Source: Solea solea
Lineage: Eukaryota > Chordata > Actinopteri > Pleuronectiformes > Soleidae
Reading direction: 5' to 3'
Length of the DNA: 64,000 bases
NCBI RefSeq assembly: GCF_958295425.1
Contig: NC_081150.1
Span: 4,091,001-4,155,000, forward strand
Shown piece by piece: positions 20,841-33,505 of the stretch (positions within the stretch are counted from its first letter, which is position 1; every line of letters begins with the position of its first letter). The position numbers and the translations under genes are program-made. A model generated the notes under the pieces. The model worked only from the letters and a program-made list of their open reading frames with translations, made no database searches and was not told where the DNA came from.

Positions 20841-21515
20841 TCACGTGACGATTCTCCAAAGTGGCAAGTGGGGTATAAAGCAGGCTCATGGTTTGTGTTT
20901 CTTTGAAACTACAGAATTGTAAGAGTCATACTTCTGCAGGTAATACCTTTCATTCATCAACAGACACTCAGTGGAACAGGAAATGCAGCAGTCTACTCAG
21001 TCACTGTGAAGTGCAGAGATACTGACTGTGTGGTGAGTAAAACTGTTATGTTCCTTTTTCATACATGTGAAACTACACAGCTTCATGTGACATGTGATTA
21101 CCATTCTTTTAAAAAAGCCCAGTTCCTCTTTAGTTAATATTTCTGCATATCTGCTCTTTTTGCTCTTTCATTATACAGTATGTAAGCAATAATATATAAT
21201 TGTTGTCCTAAACAAAATTTCCCTCTACAAGGAAAACCCCAAGCCGGCTGAACCTGATCTGCAGTTTGTGGAATCTGGTTCCACTTTGGGTCAAAGTGAT
21301 GTCACACTCCTGCAAATACTTCAGCATCTTCGGCAAACAACTGTCAAACAAAAGCTCTTTTCAAAGGTAAAATATAATAATGTAAGAAAACATCTTTGTG
21401 TACGTTGGTGTAATTGCTTTTTTTTTTTTTTTTTTTAAAGCTGAGAAGCATGCATTAGAAACAGAAAAGAAAACCTGGGCCTGAGTAACACATTCCCTGG
21501 CAGAATAAAAGCCTT
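20841..21515 (+). other. possible small nested gene in the CYRIA intron, plus strand
   Basis: A TCACGTGA motif (20841-20848) and TATAAAG (20874-20880) precede three exon-like segments. These end or begin at strong splice signals: ...TGTGTG|GTGAGT (after 21032), CTCTACAAG|21232-21366|GTAAAA, and TTTTAAAG|21441 with an in-frame TAG (21456-21458) and AATAAA (21504-21509). The middle segment is 45 open codons in phase 0 (ENPKPAEPDLQFVESGSTLG...). Read upstream it joins ...SGTGNAAVYSVTVKCRDTDC plus V. No ATG opens that frame in the first segment, so either a start exon was missed or it is a relic. I recognise no family. Confidence 0.3.
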
Positions 21516-24449
21516 CTGTGTGTTCATCATGTTGAGGAAAAATAATCTGCCAATGCAAAAATAAATACATTTTAAAAACACTTGTGGCACTATTCAAACA
21601 GTGAATCCCAGACAGAGGAATATGACCAACAGCCAAAAGTATCTCCATGTTGGCAGAGTTCTGGAATTCATTTACCAGCCACTTTGGAAAGGAATCAGAT
21701 ATGGAAAACTTGAAAAGACGATTTTGTTAAGTATCAAGTGAAGAATTCAGTTTACAAAAAAGTTGGCAAATTTTTTGGGGTCTTGATGGGGGTTAAATTC
21801 TTGCTGCCACCGCAGTGCAACGAATTCCAAATCTTGCAAAAGTAGTTGCACTTTAAGTGGGGTTAAGTTTGAAATCAGCTACCACAACTGAATGTGACAG
21901 ACTGAAGCACCTGTCAATCAAACAAACATGAGTCACAACTCTCTAGTAAATCTGGACTTTCCTCTTCTTCCTTCTGCTTTGTACATGTTGTTCTCTTTCT
22001 CTATCCTTGTTAAGAAAAACATAACAGATTAATTGCCTGAGAAAGAGACAACAATGTGGTATGTGCAGAATGTAAATAGGTCAAAAATAATACTGAGAGC
22101 TATGAGAACTTCTTTGCAGCATAAGGTGCATAACCACACTTTGTCAACTGTACCACTACATTATTTTTTAGTTTCTGTTTCTTTTGGTTCTAGCTTTATT
22201 TTGGCAACAAGAATTTGAAGAATGTATCTTTAACTTTGTTAAAAGTGCCACAAAGACATCAAACTGTGTTATGTATTAAAAAAAATGACTGCTATGTAAT
22301 GCAATGATCTTTTCTGCTTTTTTCAAATTTTTATGTGACTGGATATCTACTTCTAACGACTACTATTTCAATGGCACTTCAACCGCGGTGTGCCTACCCA
22401 CAACACATGTCAATGTGGGAGTTGATGTTCAATCCTCTTAAACACTCCACACTCACCCAATAGTTCTTGTGTTAATTCAAATCCATTTCCTTTGAGAGAA
22501 ACTTTATATAAACCAAAGGAAACCAAAGTCAACACCAAAAACCCAAAATAACCTCTGTTGGGTAATCTCTAGGAAAATGTCTGGTGGACAAAAAATGAAT
22601 TGTTTAACTTACGTGTCTCTCACCAACAGTGTTATCCAAACTCAACTGCTTTTACAGTAACCCAGCAGTCTGTCAGTTTATTGTCAACTTTAATGGACAT
22701 TTATGTTTAAATATTCCGTAATTAATAAAAACCACTGAATTTCTGAACTTCATTCACCACAATGAGTTCGGAAAAGTAAAGAGGAAACCAATAATACTCA
22801 TGTCAGTGACCTCTTGCCTGGCATAACCTGGGTGTGTTCACTACACCAGATTTATTGTGACAGTTACTGTGACGTCATGCAGTTATGCAAACGATTACCA
22901 AGTACTAATTACACAAACTACATTGGAGGTAACAACTGCCATGACAGAATGAGCACATTAGAGCAGAATAATAAGAGGTTGGTACTTTCAAAACATAATT
23001 AAATGTTCTATGAATGGCAGACCGCTCAAACTATGCACATATAAAACTATTAAGGGACTTTGGAGCAGGCACTAATCTCTTCTCAAGATAAGGCTATTAT
23101 GTGTTAGCCCTCAAAAAGCAAAACAAAACAAAAAAAACATCAGGCCGACACTTAAATGCATTCAACTTGACCGGCCTTGGCTTCCTGCATCCATTTTTAA
23201 AATCCTTCTGCTGTTTTGACTGGCCAGGAAAACAGGCCTTCAAATTGGGTTAAGGGAGCTGTGTCTCCCTCAGGCTCCCTTTGCAGGAGCAAATGTGACA
23301 GCAAGGCGTGTTTAGGGATGGGTGGGGGGTGAGCTCAGCTCAAGGGGAGGTTGGCTGAGTTTTGCCCTAATATGGACACAGGCCGGGGGGCGGTGGGGTG
23401 CTTCTGGAAGGCAGGGCAAGAGGGGTGGGCTCTTGCGGCGAAAACCTGAACAGCACCACCACAATGGCAGCCTTACTTTCCTCTGTTGTGTCACCCATGC
23501 CCTTTATCCTTGCCTCTTGTGCCTCTTTCACATACCAGCAGCACAGGACTCAACTGTTATGGTTTACTAACTGCTCTCTAAACGCTCTGCACACAATGAA
23601 GATCTCTTTAGCAGTCAGGACTTACAGATCGGCACAGTGAAGTTTTAAGTGCTCCCGATGCCCTCCAAAATGCTCTCACTCCGAAACCATGCACCGAATA
23701 CAGTATCACGCACACTTAAGTCGGTGACACTAAAGCCCAGTGCTGAGTCTCTTTCTCTGCAGCAATGCTCAGCTGCTGGCTCTGTGTGCCCTCCAGCTCA
23801 GCCAGCTGGGCCTACTGCCTTATTTTACACTTGCTCATTACAGACTCACCACTATCCCTCCACATCTGGCCTCTGGTGCACAGAGAGGGAGAGACGGTGA
23901 TAAAGGCGACCGCGACAAAAACTCACAGTGGTCATATTTTTCTGCACGGGGAGAGCTGAGGATGAAGGGGTGAGGTGGGGTGTGAGTGAACATAGTAAAC
24001 AACTCAAAGAGGCTTCTGTCAATGCTAAGAAAGAGAAAGTGGGATGGAGAAACTGCCAAGGCACATACGAATGATGAAAAGAACAATAGACGGAGGAAAA
24101 GAAATCAAGGCAAAAGGCAAGTAGGAAAGTTAGGGAGGGCATTTGGTATTTAAATAGGAGGAGGGGGCAGAGGGCTGTCTGGCTACTAGTGGCCATTGCT
24201 GCATAGAGTGGGACTCCAGGCGTAAAAATTCCTCCTACGTCTTTTCTCAATGCCACTTCTGTTCTGCCAAGCCCTGCATGTCAGCAGCACTGCAGATACA
24301 AAAGGCAACCATGTCTGTGTGAAACTGACTTGTGTGAAACTAGTGTTAGCCACAGTGTATGTGAGGGCATCAAACCATTCTCCACCACTACAGGCTCCTT
24401 TTCTGCTGGAAGGTGTGGCAAGCTAGCGGGGCTATGCCCAAGAGAATCA

Positions 24450-24612
24450 AAGTGATGTTATTTGTATGATAGTATTCTGTCAAGCAATACTATCACAACT
24501 GACTGAGGGTAAGAGCGAGAAGCGTTTATCCCATCAAACGGACAGTTTTTTGTTTGTGAATTATACTTTTATTTTAGGCTAATTCAGTAGAATTCACTTC
24601 TGAAACTTGTCA
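24450..24612. mobile_element. degraded copy of the 9446-9914 MITE family
   Basis: Shares GCAATACTATCA...CTGACTGAGGG and AGTAGAATTCACTTCTGAAACTT with the 9.4-9.9 kb element. Termini are lost. Confidence 0.6.
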
Positions 24613-26829
24613 TCCATCCATAGGAGTAATTCTTAGCATTCAACTAGAGTTGCCCTATATGTTGTCAGGTCTGTAACATATCCTGCATTTATTCTATTGA
24701 ATCATAGTGTATGAGGCTTACACGTTACACTTTTCTAAAAACCTTGACAGTTTGGGAAATACATTCTGCACTTGTTGCTGACAGTAGGATGGAAAGATTA
24801 AGAACTCTTTGTGAAATGAAGCGTAACAAATGGTAAAAGACCTCAAATTTAACATAATAATAGCCACAAGGCAGTGACGTTCAATGTTTACCATTAGGGA
24901 TGCGGCTTCCACATCAGGTTAAAGAAATGGTCTCGTTTGTCCCAATACAGTATCAAAATGTTCAGATTTATTACAGATCTCACGTTTGTTCTGTCTCCCT
25001 CTCTTGAACATATTGACTTCTGTCTATAGTCTATCTAAAGTCTTTTTTTGAAAAATCCTTTGTGTAGCATATTCAAGCTAAAATAAATGATCATTATCTA
25101 ACTAGAAAGAGAACCACTTATGTTTGGTGTTCACAGCTAAGAGGGAGGGAGAGAGAGAGAGTCATTAATTTCTGTGAAAACAAGTTGTAAAATGCAGGTG
25201 GTAAGGCACAGGGGTTTTCTTATAAAAACAAACTATTTATAGCCTTGTACTGTTTCTACAGTGAAAGATCAGTGCAGGATCACATCACCAAGAATGACCA
25301 AGCAGACGATTCTTGACCTTTGTGGACGATGCAGGCCTTTGGTCTCTGTCATTGGACAAGTCTGTCAACCAAAGCCAAGTGCACTCACAGTTAGTCACGC
25401 AACATAATTAGGTCATACTTGTTTTTTTTTTCCCGTCTTAGACCACTTTCACTTTTGTTACCTTTGCTTTGTGTTTACAGGTTGTATCTTATATCTTGGT
25501 TCAGCAAACAAGCTGCTCTAGTCCCTCCACTGCTTTTTGAACATTAATACAACCTCTTTACCAAAGATCTTCTTAAGTTAAACATCCTAATATTTATACT
25601 CTCACGGACAGCCTGCTTGTCATGAATAACTAACAGCCATAAATCTCTGGATTCCTGCACCTGCTGAGATCAGTGAGCGGGCTGCTAGGTTGCAAGAAGC
25701 CAGTCAGACAAGGAAAACATCCCGTCTGCCAGCTGAGAAAATGCATAAATAGAAACAGGTGGAATGGCAGAGCGGGGTACAGCCAGCTCACTCAGTTCTC
25801 AGTTCAGTATACTGATGAATATTCCTGCATCTTGCTCTTTTTACAGTCCAACTGAATATACTTTATAACTTGCTGATCTGGCAGCAGCAGCATTGTGTGA
25901 CTCACAGGTAACGTCTTTACACGAACCAGAGAGCACGACTCACGGACCATAAGGAACATGTTATGTGAAACATGAAATGATCAGAATAAATCAATCTTGA
26001 GTAACATTTAAATTTAGTGCCATGGCTTTAAATCAAGCTTCGTAAACATATTTCAAGGCTTTCTGATTGTTTCCAGTGGCCTAGAAAGAATCATGCCTGG
26101 GGCATTTGTGCATAAATAAAGTGCCACAGCAAAGAAGCCCTTTGTTGAAAGTAGTAGGTGTACAAAATCGATAAGACAAATGGCGTGCATTTTAAATGAC
26201 CCTGGTGTGTCGCTGCTCAGGTTTCAATAACTACAGTTACTTATCAGGCATAAGTCAGCATAAAAAGCTCCCAAGGTCAAATGAGGCCAAAGCCAAAGTT
26301 GTAAAAAAAAAGGGGGAAAACAGAAAGACAAATATTTCTCATCACAACAGCAATCATAAAAAACACATAAAAACATTTCTGTGTATTAACACACATTGGC
26401 GATGTGGTTTTAAAGTGGGAGGATTTGAAACACCCTTGGTTACCCAGAAAAATCTGTTTCCTATCATGGCACAAACCTTTAAATATTCCTGTGGAGAATT
26501 GTTACATAAACAAACAAGAAACTAAGGCTGAACATTTCGAGGAATGATCTACTTTACATTACTTTTCTCACAGATATTATGATTGTGACTATTTGCGTCA
26601 CTTCAGTTCAGTTTAATAGTAATTGTTATTATTTACTTGGATTAGTGACAATTATGTTTTCTCTCTTTAGTAATAGTTATAAATTTGAAATGTAATGGAG
26701 CACTACCAAATTACACAAAAAAATATCCACTACTGTATATTCTAATGCAAGGTTGAGAACTAAGATAATAAACTGTTTCCAGTGGGTGAATTAAAAACAA
26801 CAATAAATGAAAATTTGGTAACCACGTTA

Positions 26830-27108
26830 GACACAAAATGAAGGCTAATTTATTGGGACAGATTACTCACCAAACATATTTTTGTTTTGTTTTATTAAAA
26901 ACAAATTCTCTACTTTCATCTACATAAATGTGAGTATTTTCTTACGTTAATATCTTTGGTTTATGGACAAAACATCATTATTTTGAGGTTAAGGAAACCC
27001 TGATTTACATTTCTCACCTTTATATTTCACAAAAGTAATTGATTCAACCAGAAAATAATCAACAGTTTACCCGATAATGTAAATACTCATAAGCTGTAGC
27101 CCTATTAT
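26830..27108. mobile_element. DNA-transposon-like repeat (AGGGCTG family), copy 3
   Basis: Shares TATCTTTGGTTTATGGACAA and TTTTGAGGTTAAGGAAACCC with the family and ends with AAGCTGTAGCCCTA, the expected terminus. The 5' limit is approximate. Confidence 0.5.
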
Positions 27109-27185
27109 AGCGATAACATAACTGACAATAAAAAGCACACCCTCAGCACAACGCTAGTGATCAAGTGCACAGCAGACACACTTAC

Positions 27186-27420
27186 ACAGAGCTGTTGTCC
27201 CGCTGACAGGATGCGAGTATAAAAAGTGAAACGTGAGCGGGAAGTGTGCAGGGTCACAGGGCAGCGCAGTTCGACGCACACTTGTTCTCACAGGCTCACA
27301 GACAGATAAGAACGACAGGCAGACGACGCATAGTTTGGGGTAAAACAGGAACCTGGAGGACAGTTTAATCCACATGTTATTTGACTGTGACAGCCGCAGC
27401 TGGCTACGCACACACATAAT
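27186..27420 (-). other. possible alternative CYRIA upstream exon
   Basis: A locally CpG-richer segment whose minus-strand reading ends at a near-consensus donor, TCTGT|GTAAGT, after 27186. It could be a second promoter and untranslated exon for CYRIA. The upstream limit is unknown. A plus-strand TATAAAAAG at 27218-27226 leaves open the opposite orientation. Confidence 0.22.
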
Positions 27421-30400
27421 GCCTTTCCTGAGCAGAATGAAAACAGGACGGGGTGACACAGCAGGGTCAAATAATATAAGAGAATAATAATTATTAATTA
27501 TTGCTGATGAATACAATACAATGGTGGCTTAAATGTTAGAACACTGAGCTTTTAAGAGATTTGCCAGAATTGTGAGATGGAAAGATCTCCTCATGTAAGT
27601 GAGTACCGAACAACAGCTACAATGATAATGTTGATTTGAGGGTATTTTTCACAGCAGACATTTTGATGTGTCACTGTAAGAAAAGGACAGGTGCTGTTTA
27701 ACAAAGGCTGTGTTCTATTCATATGTCCAAATAAGTAATGACAGTGCAGAAGTGAGCCAGCATGCACAATGTGAAGAGCCTGAAACTGAAGTAGCTGAAT
27801 GGAATGTGTCAAAATGTCTTTGTGAATGAGACATTATAACTTATTACAAAGCCATTTGGTCCAACAATACAGCCGGCTTTGCTTGTGACATACGAGATCT
27901 CTATTTGAAATTGCAGGCATAGCACAATATCCTCGCCTTAACGGTCGGGCTAGGCAATAATTCACTAACAATATACATTGCAATATACATTTCATAAAGT
28001 GTAATGTAGCGAAGGTTCAACTTTCAATAAAATATTTATGTATTACAAAGCAATTTTTGATAGTTTTAACTAAAATGTGTGAAATGTTTCTGTTTTTAGC
28101 TAGCGTTAGTTGTTTTTTGTCCATTAAAATGTTTAAAATCGCAATGTACTATTTTCTTCAAATTTAATAATTATCAATTTCTTTTTCAGTGGAAATGGGA
28201 GGCAGATTTGTAGAGCTAAAACTCAAGTTTAAAGTACTTTCATCAGTCTGTTATTTACTTAAAATCAAAGCCGGTTATGACCAGCACCAAAGTGGGATTC
28301 TCCAATGTGCCACCAGAGAAAGTGGTAAGACCATTTCTATAAATACATGGTCAAATAATAGAAACATGCAGACGTTTCTGTGTTCATTTGGATGTACATA
28401 GTACAGTTTAGTTGCTATTACCAGATTAATCAACTCTGTCAATATAAGTAATATACAGAAAGATATTTTTCATTTTTCAGACTCAAGTCTTAGTCAGTGT
28501 AGTATTCTTGTAGTTATCACTATCACACTTTCACTGGAGATTTCTAACTATATTCACTGTCACACGCATACATACAAACACACTCACAAAATCTGTTGGC
28601 TGAGAAAATGAGGCACTACTGCCAGTGAGAAGTCTGCCGTGTTTTCTGTTCCAGCACAGATGGCAGCATTGGTTGAGTCAGCGTTGGCTGATGGTTCACT
28701 GGATGATTAGCTGTTGATAACGGGAGGAGAGCCGAGCACAAAGAGCCAGGAGCTGAGGAACTGGGAGACATCTTAGCCAGTTTGTTGTGTTTGAATGAAA
28801 TAATGGCTTGAACACGTGTAATGAGAGTGTTCAGCTTCATTAAAGAAAAGGATACTTTTAAACACGAAAGGACAAATGAAGCCAGAAACATTTGCAGTAT
28901 CTGCTTCAAATAATGTTTTTATACTGAGACAACATTGTATATGCAGCTTTTACTTTCTATTTATTTTCTCTTGTCGTAACAGTCATGTTCTCATTCCGTT
29001 GAATGAACACAGAAGGAAGAATGTTATGCCAAAATCTGACATGCATCAACAAATGTGAGATCAAATGTACATGAGACAGTCGCTCAACTGAGCTGGAACA
29101 TGTGAAATAATGATTTAAGAAGGCGTCACAGTGCTTGTTCAGCACTGTTGCACTGAGCGGCACTAGAGGCAGATGCTCTTATACAGAGTCAAGAAGCAAC
29201 TTGTGATTGATAGCTGAACTAAAAAAATAAAATATTTTTTAAATCACTGCTGCTAGCAGTCTCATTTTGAGAGTTTGAGAACAGCCAAACTGCAAATATC
29301 ACATTACCTCTATCCGGTCTGTTGAGACTTTAAAGTAGCACATTTCAGTAGATAGTAGCCCCTTTGTAATATGACTATAATGGCTAAAGTCATCATGTTT
29401 CACACATCAGAAGGCCGTGTCACTGGCAGTTTGCTAACTGAGTTTAAATATGGATACTGCATTGCTTTGATCATTAGGCCAGTTTTGGTTATGATAGGGG
29501 TTGTAGGTCTTAAACTTTAAACCACAATATAAATATTAACACACAACATCTCCCACATGTTTACTACGGTTGATCTTCATGGATTCCTTACTTATTATAT
29601 TTTCTCCAGACATTACAGCAGTGGCCTTGTTGTAAAAGTCTAGCAGAGCTAAATAAGTGCAAAAGAGCCTATGTGTTGCAACACAAAGGCTTTCCCCATG
29701 TGCTCGCCTCAGGCAACCTGTAATGCAGCAGCAGGTAAAAACCACAGTGAAATGCCACAGTTCGAGAGCGTTTGAGATGCCATATCCTGTTTTTCTGTTT
29801 TACACACAAACACTAAACGGTGTGAGAACAGCCAAACAAACTCACACTGCTCTCAGTTCTGCCAAGATTAATTTGTTAAGTCTGGCATGCATTCTGCTCT
29901 TTTTGGTGTTCTCCCATTAACTGTACCACAAAGCATCAGCACAACATCTGAACCCTTTCCACGGTTCACAAGACGCACACAAAACCCAACAAGAGCTGAT
30001 TAGTCCTTTTAAATTAGCTGCACATAACTAAGAATTAAATCATCAGTTGAATCATTGTGATTGTTGCCAAACTGAGCTTGCTGGAACATCTCTAGGATAT
30101 TAAAGAAAACATTGAGCAGTTGACACTGACTGAGATGTTTAATATATATTGGGAGGGTGATAGTGCTAAATATAGGGGTATTTTGGGTTAAGTCATACAG
30201 AAAAAGACTTGGATTAAAGGCATTGCACATGGTTGTGAACAAAATGCCACATCATTCGTGGTTCTTTTTATATGTTGCCGTTCATAGTCATGACCTAGTA
30301 TCTTGCTTTTGGGGGCTATATAAAGCCCTGCGTGCACCAACTTGTTTCCACCATCTAAAAGTGAATACTGCAACACAGAGCTACGCTAGGCCATGCAAAA

Positions 30401-30581
30401 ACACATGCAAAGCATTTTAACTTATTCCAAGAGAGATAAGTTTCACCCACAATAGCCATTGTTCACAGTATGTTGTAAGTCACTGAATTCAACCAGCATT
30501 CCAGAAATGCTGCAATTACAGCCTGGCATACTGACTGAAACAAAACACATACACACATGTATGCACATACTCAATCCCTCT

Positions 30582-30600
30582 CACACACACACACACACAC
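30582..30600. repeat. (CA)n microsatellite
   Basis: Short CA run, mostly pure, inside the CYRIA 5' intron. Confidence 0.85.
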
Positions 30601-30897
30601 GCCGTTGTTAGGGGATGCAGCTGTTGCTGTATGTCTTCTTCGACAAAAGAGCGCCATTTCAGTCCACTAAGAGCCACAATAAAACACATTCCTCTCACAG
30701 CTAACAGAAATTAGTATCTCAGCTGGCAGCATCAGATGTGCCACTCATTTTATGTCTCAAACTTCACTTTGGAAAATTGGCTGGTTAATTTTATTCTTGA
30801 AGTCTATTCATGGCTGATTTCAGAGACAATCAATACTTGCAATGTAATAACTGTTCGGTACCACCATTTACACCTCAACCCTTCCATGTCTTTAAGT

Positions 30898-31221
30898 TAG
30901 GGTTGGGCAATATGGCCAGAAAAGATTCCTATCACCATATAAACCTTCATATCATTTCATACTGATAGTTATCACTAAATCAAGATCATTTTGGACTGAT
31001 TTTTGCACCTTAAATACTGAAACATGTGAGGTTAAACATCCAAAGCATTTATCTCAAAGTGGATCTGCACAATGTACAAAACAATCATGTTATAGGATCT
31101 GGATTCAGGATAAAAACAAACAATTGTTGACCTTGCAAGATAGAGTGGTGTATCGACAGTGGAATTGACACTGTGGTAAACTTGGTGAAGCGTTATCTAG
31201 TTGTATCACTGCCCAACCCTG
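30898..31221. mobile_element. hAT-type MITE with 8-bp target duplication
   Basis: Termini AGGGTTGGGCA and TGCCCAACCCT are perfect 11-bp inverted repeats. The element is flanked by CTTTAAGT (30890-30897) and CTTGAAGT (31222-31229), an 8-bp duplication with one mismatch. This fits the hAT superfamily. No coding capacity remains. Confidence 0.85.
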
Positions 31222-32270
31222 CTTGAAGTGTCTGGCACTTAGAGTCTGGCATTTACAACAGCAGTCTGAGAGAAACATTTCACTGAGCTTGGAATATTGG
31301 GCTTTTGACTTCCACCAGTCCAACGGGTTGAGATGTTTGAAATTCTTCAAACCTATAGCAAGCAATTTTACAATAGCTTTCATTGGACAGTTGTGGAAGG
31401 TATGGATTATGTATAGATCCGCTATTCAGTTTTACCTAGTCAAATATCCACTATATAAAACTTGCTTCATCATGTGTTGTTCAAGGTATCTTAATCCCCC
31501 CCTGGGATTACGTTAGTATAACATTATACATATCACAAACCGGGATTATGGCTAGACTCATAAATGCAGTATAGCTGAATTAAATTGTTGATATGTGAAA
31601 GAATCATGGAAATCTGTAATATAACATTTTAAAAAGGCACACCATACAATCCATCCACCTGCTTGTCGATGATGTACATGTACTTCACTGTTGGACTTTG
31701 GACAGTTGTGAGCACACGGTGATTGAGGTTAAAAAAGATGTTATTAAAATGTCATAACAACTTCAAACTAACCAGCACCCTAAAGAATGTATCTCCAGTA
31801 ATGTATTTTGTCCAAACGACTCAATATCAAACCAAAGCAGTGACTACATCACTGAGTGAGCTGACCATGAGGACATTCAAATAAAATGTGGCTGGAACTC
31901 TTTGCTTGTCTGCTACTTGTAAGCTAAGTTTGCTGGTTAGCCAGTCCGCCCGTTAGCCAGCACTGCTGCCAGGCAAACCATGGAAAAAGCTGGTTACATC
32001 AACACAAAACTCTAAACAACTTTGCTTTGGATGTCAGAGTCTTCACACTCACGAACAGCGCTTTAACTCCACCGCGGAACTCATTTGCAGCGCTTAAAGT
32101 CGGCTGTTGCTAGCTAGCACGTTAGCGCTTTCCTCCCCGGCATCTCTTCCCATGTGAACTCGTTTGACAGTCACTGCTTTCACTGACGGGGGAACACAAT
32201 TTGGCACGACACGGGGAACTTCACGACCCCACGAAAGACGAATAAAAGTTCACCAACGCCAAAAACTCAC

Positions 32271-32450
32271 CGGTGCGTTGCTCGTTGTCAGTAGTTTTCT
32301 AGGAAGTAAGCACCTGAGCGTTGACGTGAGCAGGACTTTCACCGACCCTCTGCGCGTCTGTCCCCAGCAGCAGCAGCAGCAGCAGCAGCATACACATTCA
32401 CACACACATACACGGACAACAACACTCGCAGAGGTTCCCCCTCCCTGACT
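32271..32450 (-). other. cyria: CYRIA 5' noncoding first exon
   Basis: The region 32.03-32.46 kb is much richer in CpG than its surroundings. On the minus strand it ends with a consensus donor, CACCG|GTGAGT, after 32271. The next compatible acceptors downstream are those of the CYRIA ATG exons. No in-frame link to the protein is needed because both ATG exons carry their own start. The upstream exon edge is approximate. A (CTG)n tract in transcript sense lies inside. Confidence 0.65.
32365..32390. repeat. (CAG)n tract in the CYRIA 5' exon
   Basis: About 8.7 pure CAG units (plus strand), read as CTG in the CYRIA transcript. A CA-rich stretch follows. Confidence 0.95.
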
Positions 32451-32560
32451 CTGCCAGCGGAGAAAATAAAGACTCGAGTTTCAGACCACGCCCACTCACA
32501 TTTTAATTGGTCGGAATTAGGGACAATGCGAAAATAACCCAATAGAATTAGTTGAAGTTG
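32451..32560 (-). promoter_or_regulatory. CYRIA promoter region
   Basis: Immediately upstream of the CpG-rich first exon, the minus strand carries an ACCAAT box (32506-32511) and a GGGCGTGG GC box (32486-32493). A second CCAAT lies near 32538-32542 in plus orientation. No clear TATA box is visible, which suits a broad CpG-type promoter. Confidence 0.55.
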
Positions 32561-33008
32561 CACTTGTAATGCGTCAGATTATGTAATTGTTCAGTAGTTT
32601 CTGATAATGATTCTCCTCAAAATTAAATTCAGGCTGGAAATGTGTGAATTTCCGATTAAGATCAGAGCACAACATAGTTATAAGAGAGTCGCAGTTTTCC
32701 TCAATGACTAAAAATACTCAATATTCAGTAACTACATTTAAAACATGAAAAATTAAGTTTCTGTATGGATTTCTGCGACTTACATTTAATACTGTACATC
32801 AGTTGGCCACGTGTAAAGCAGGTATACTATGATATTAAATCTTGTTAATAACTTACATTTTCAATATCTACTAATGTATTAACTTATCTATTTTAATTAA
32901 CTTTTCTTTTTCTGTCATTTGATTGCAAAAGTGAATAGCTCTTTTTGACTGTGGGTCAGACCAACCAAGCAATCTAAACATGTGACATTGCAAAAAAACC
33001 CACAGTTT

Positions 33009-33101
33009 AATAATAATAACACTAATAATACTAATACTAATACTACGACTTCTACTACTACTGCTAATAATAATAATAACAACGATAATAATAATAATGC
33101 T
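33009..33101. repeat. imperfect trinucleotide repeat (AAT/ACT)
   Basis: Successive blocks of AAT, ACT and AAC units, imperfect, over about 90 bp. Confidence 0.85.
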
Positions 33102-33459
33102 TACAGCCATTTTACAGAGTTGGAAATCAAAGAATACTATGAAACCGAGGGCAGAAAGATAATTTAGCTTTTAAAAGTAATTCATTATCAGTTAATAAGA
33201 TACTGTTTGACATTAGCTCATGCTCCCCTCACATAAATGCTATATGTAATGATTTAATAAACTACATAGTATTTTTTTTTAATCATTGTTGTTTTTATCA
33301 GTGTATTTTTAGTATCTTAATTCTCAGACAATTGTAGTCCTAATTTAATTCTAATCATAATTTGGAGTGTTGTGGCTTTGACCGATGCAGTTTTATGTTA
33401 TGTGTGGTTGTGTGTGGTCCGATCTGAATGAACTCCTGTAACCTCTGTAATATCCTGTG

Positions 33460-33505
33460 AAGGATCAATAAAGTATACAAAGTATCTATCTATTTATTTA
33501 TCTAA
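33460..33505. repeat. LINE/SINE-type 3' tail
   Basis: GGATCAATAAAGTATACAAA followed by TATCTATCTATTTATTTATC is a typical fish non-LTR retroelement 3' end. The body is not recognisable. Confidence 0.45.

Larger units (their letters stand above)
10811..32270 (-). other. cyria: CYRIA large 5' intron
   Basis: About 21.5 kb separates the CpG-rich first exon from the ATG exons. Apart from the elements listed separately, I see AT-rich noncoding sequence with no convincing protein-coding exon of known family. A GC-richer patch at 23.27-24.25 kb has several chance ORFs but no family I recognise. Confidence 0.75.

Noticed and set aside
20881..21017. 45-codon ORF starting MVCVSLKLQNCK
   Set aside because: It ends before the strong donor at 21032 and is not in frame with the open 135-nt exon, so it does not give a start to the nested candidate gene.
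23838..24256. Overlapping 134- and 82-codon minus frames in a GC-richer patch
   Set aside because: Several overlapping frames on both strands are open at once because the patch is stop-poor. None looks like a known protein.
25673..25925. A plus-strand exon near 25.7-25.9 kb with a TATA-like box and donor CACAG|GTAACG
   Set aside because: The box is weak, the frame lacks an ATG and no downstream exon was found to join.
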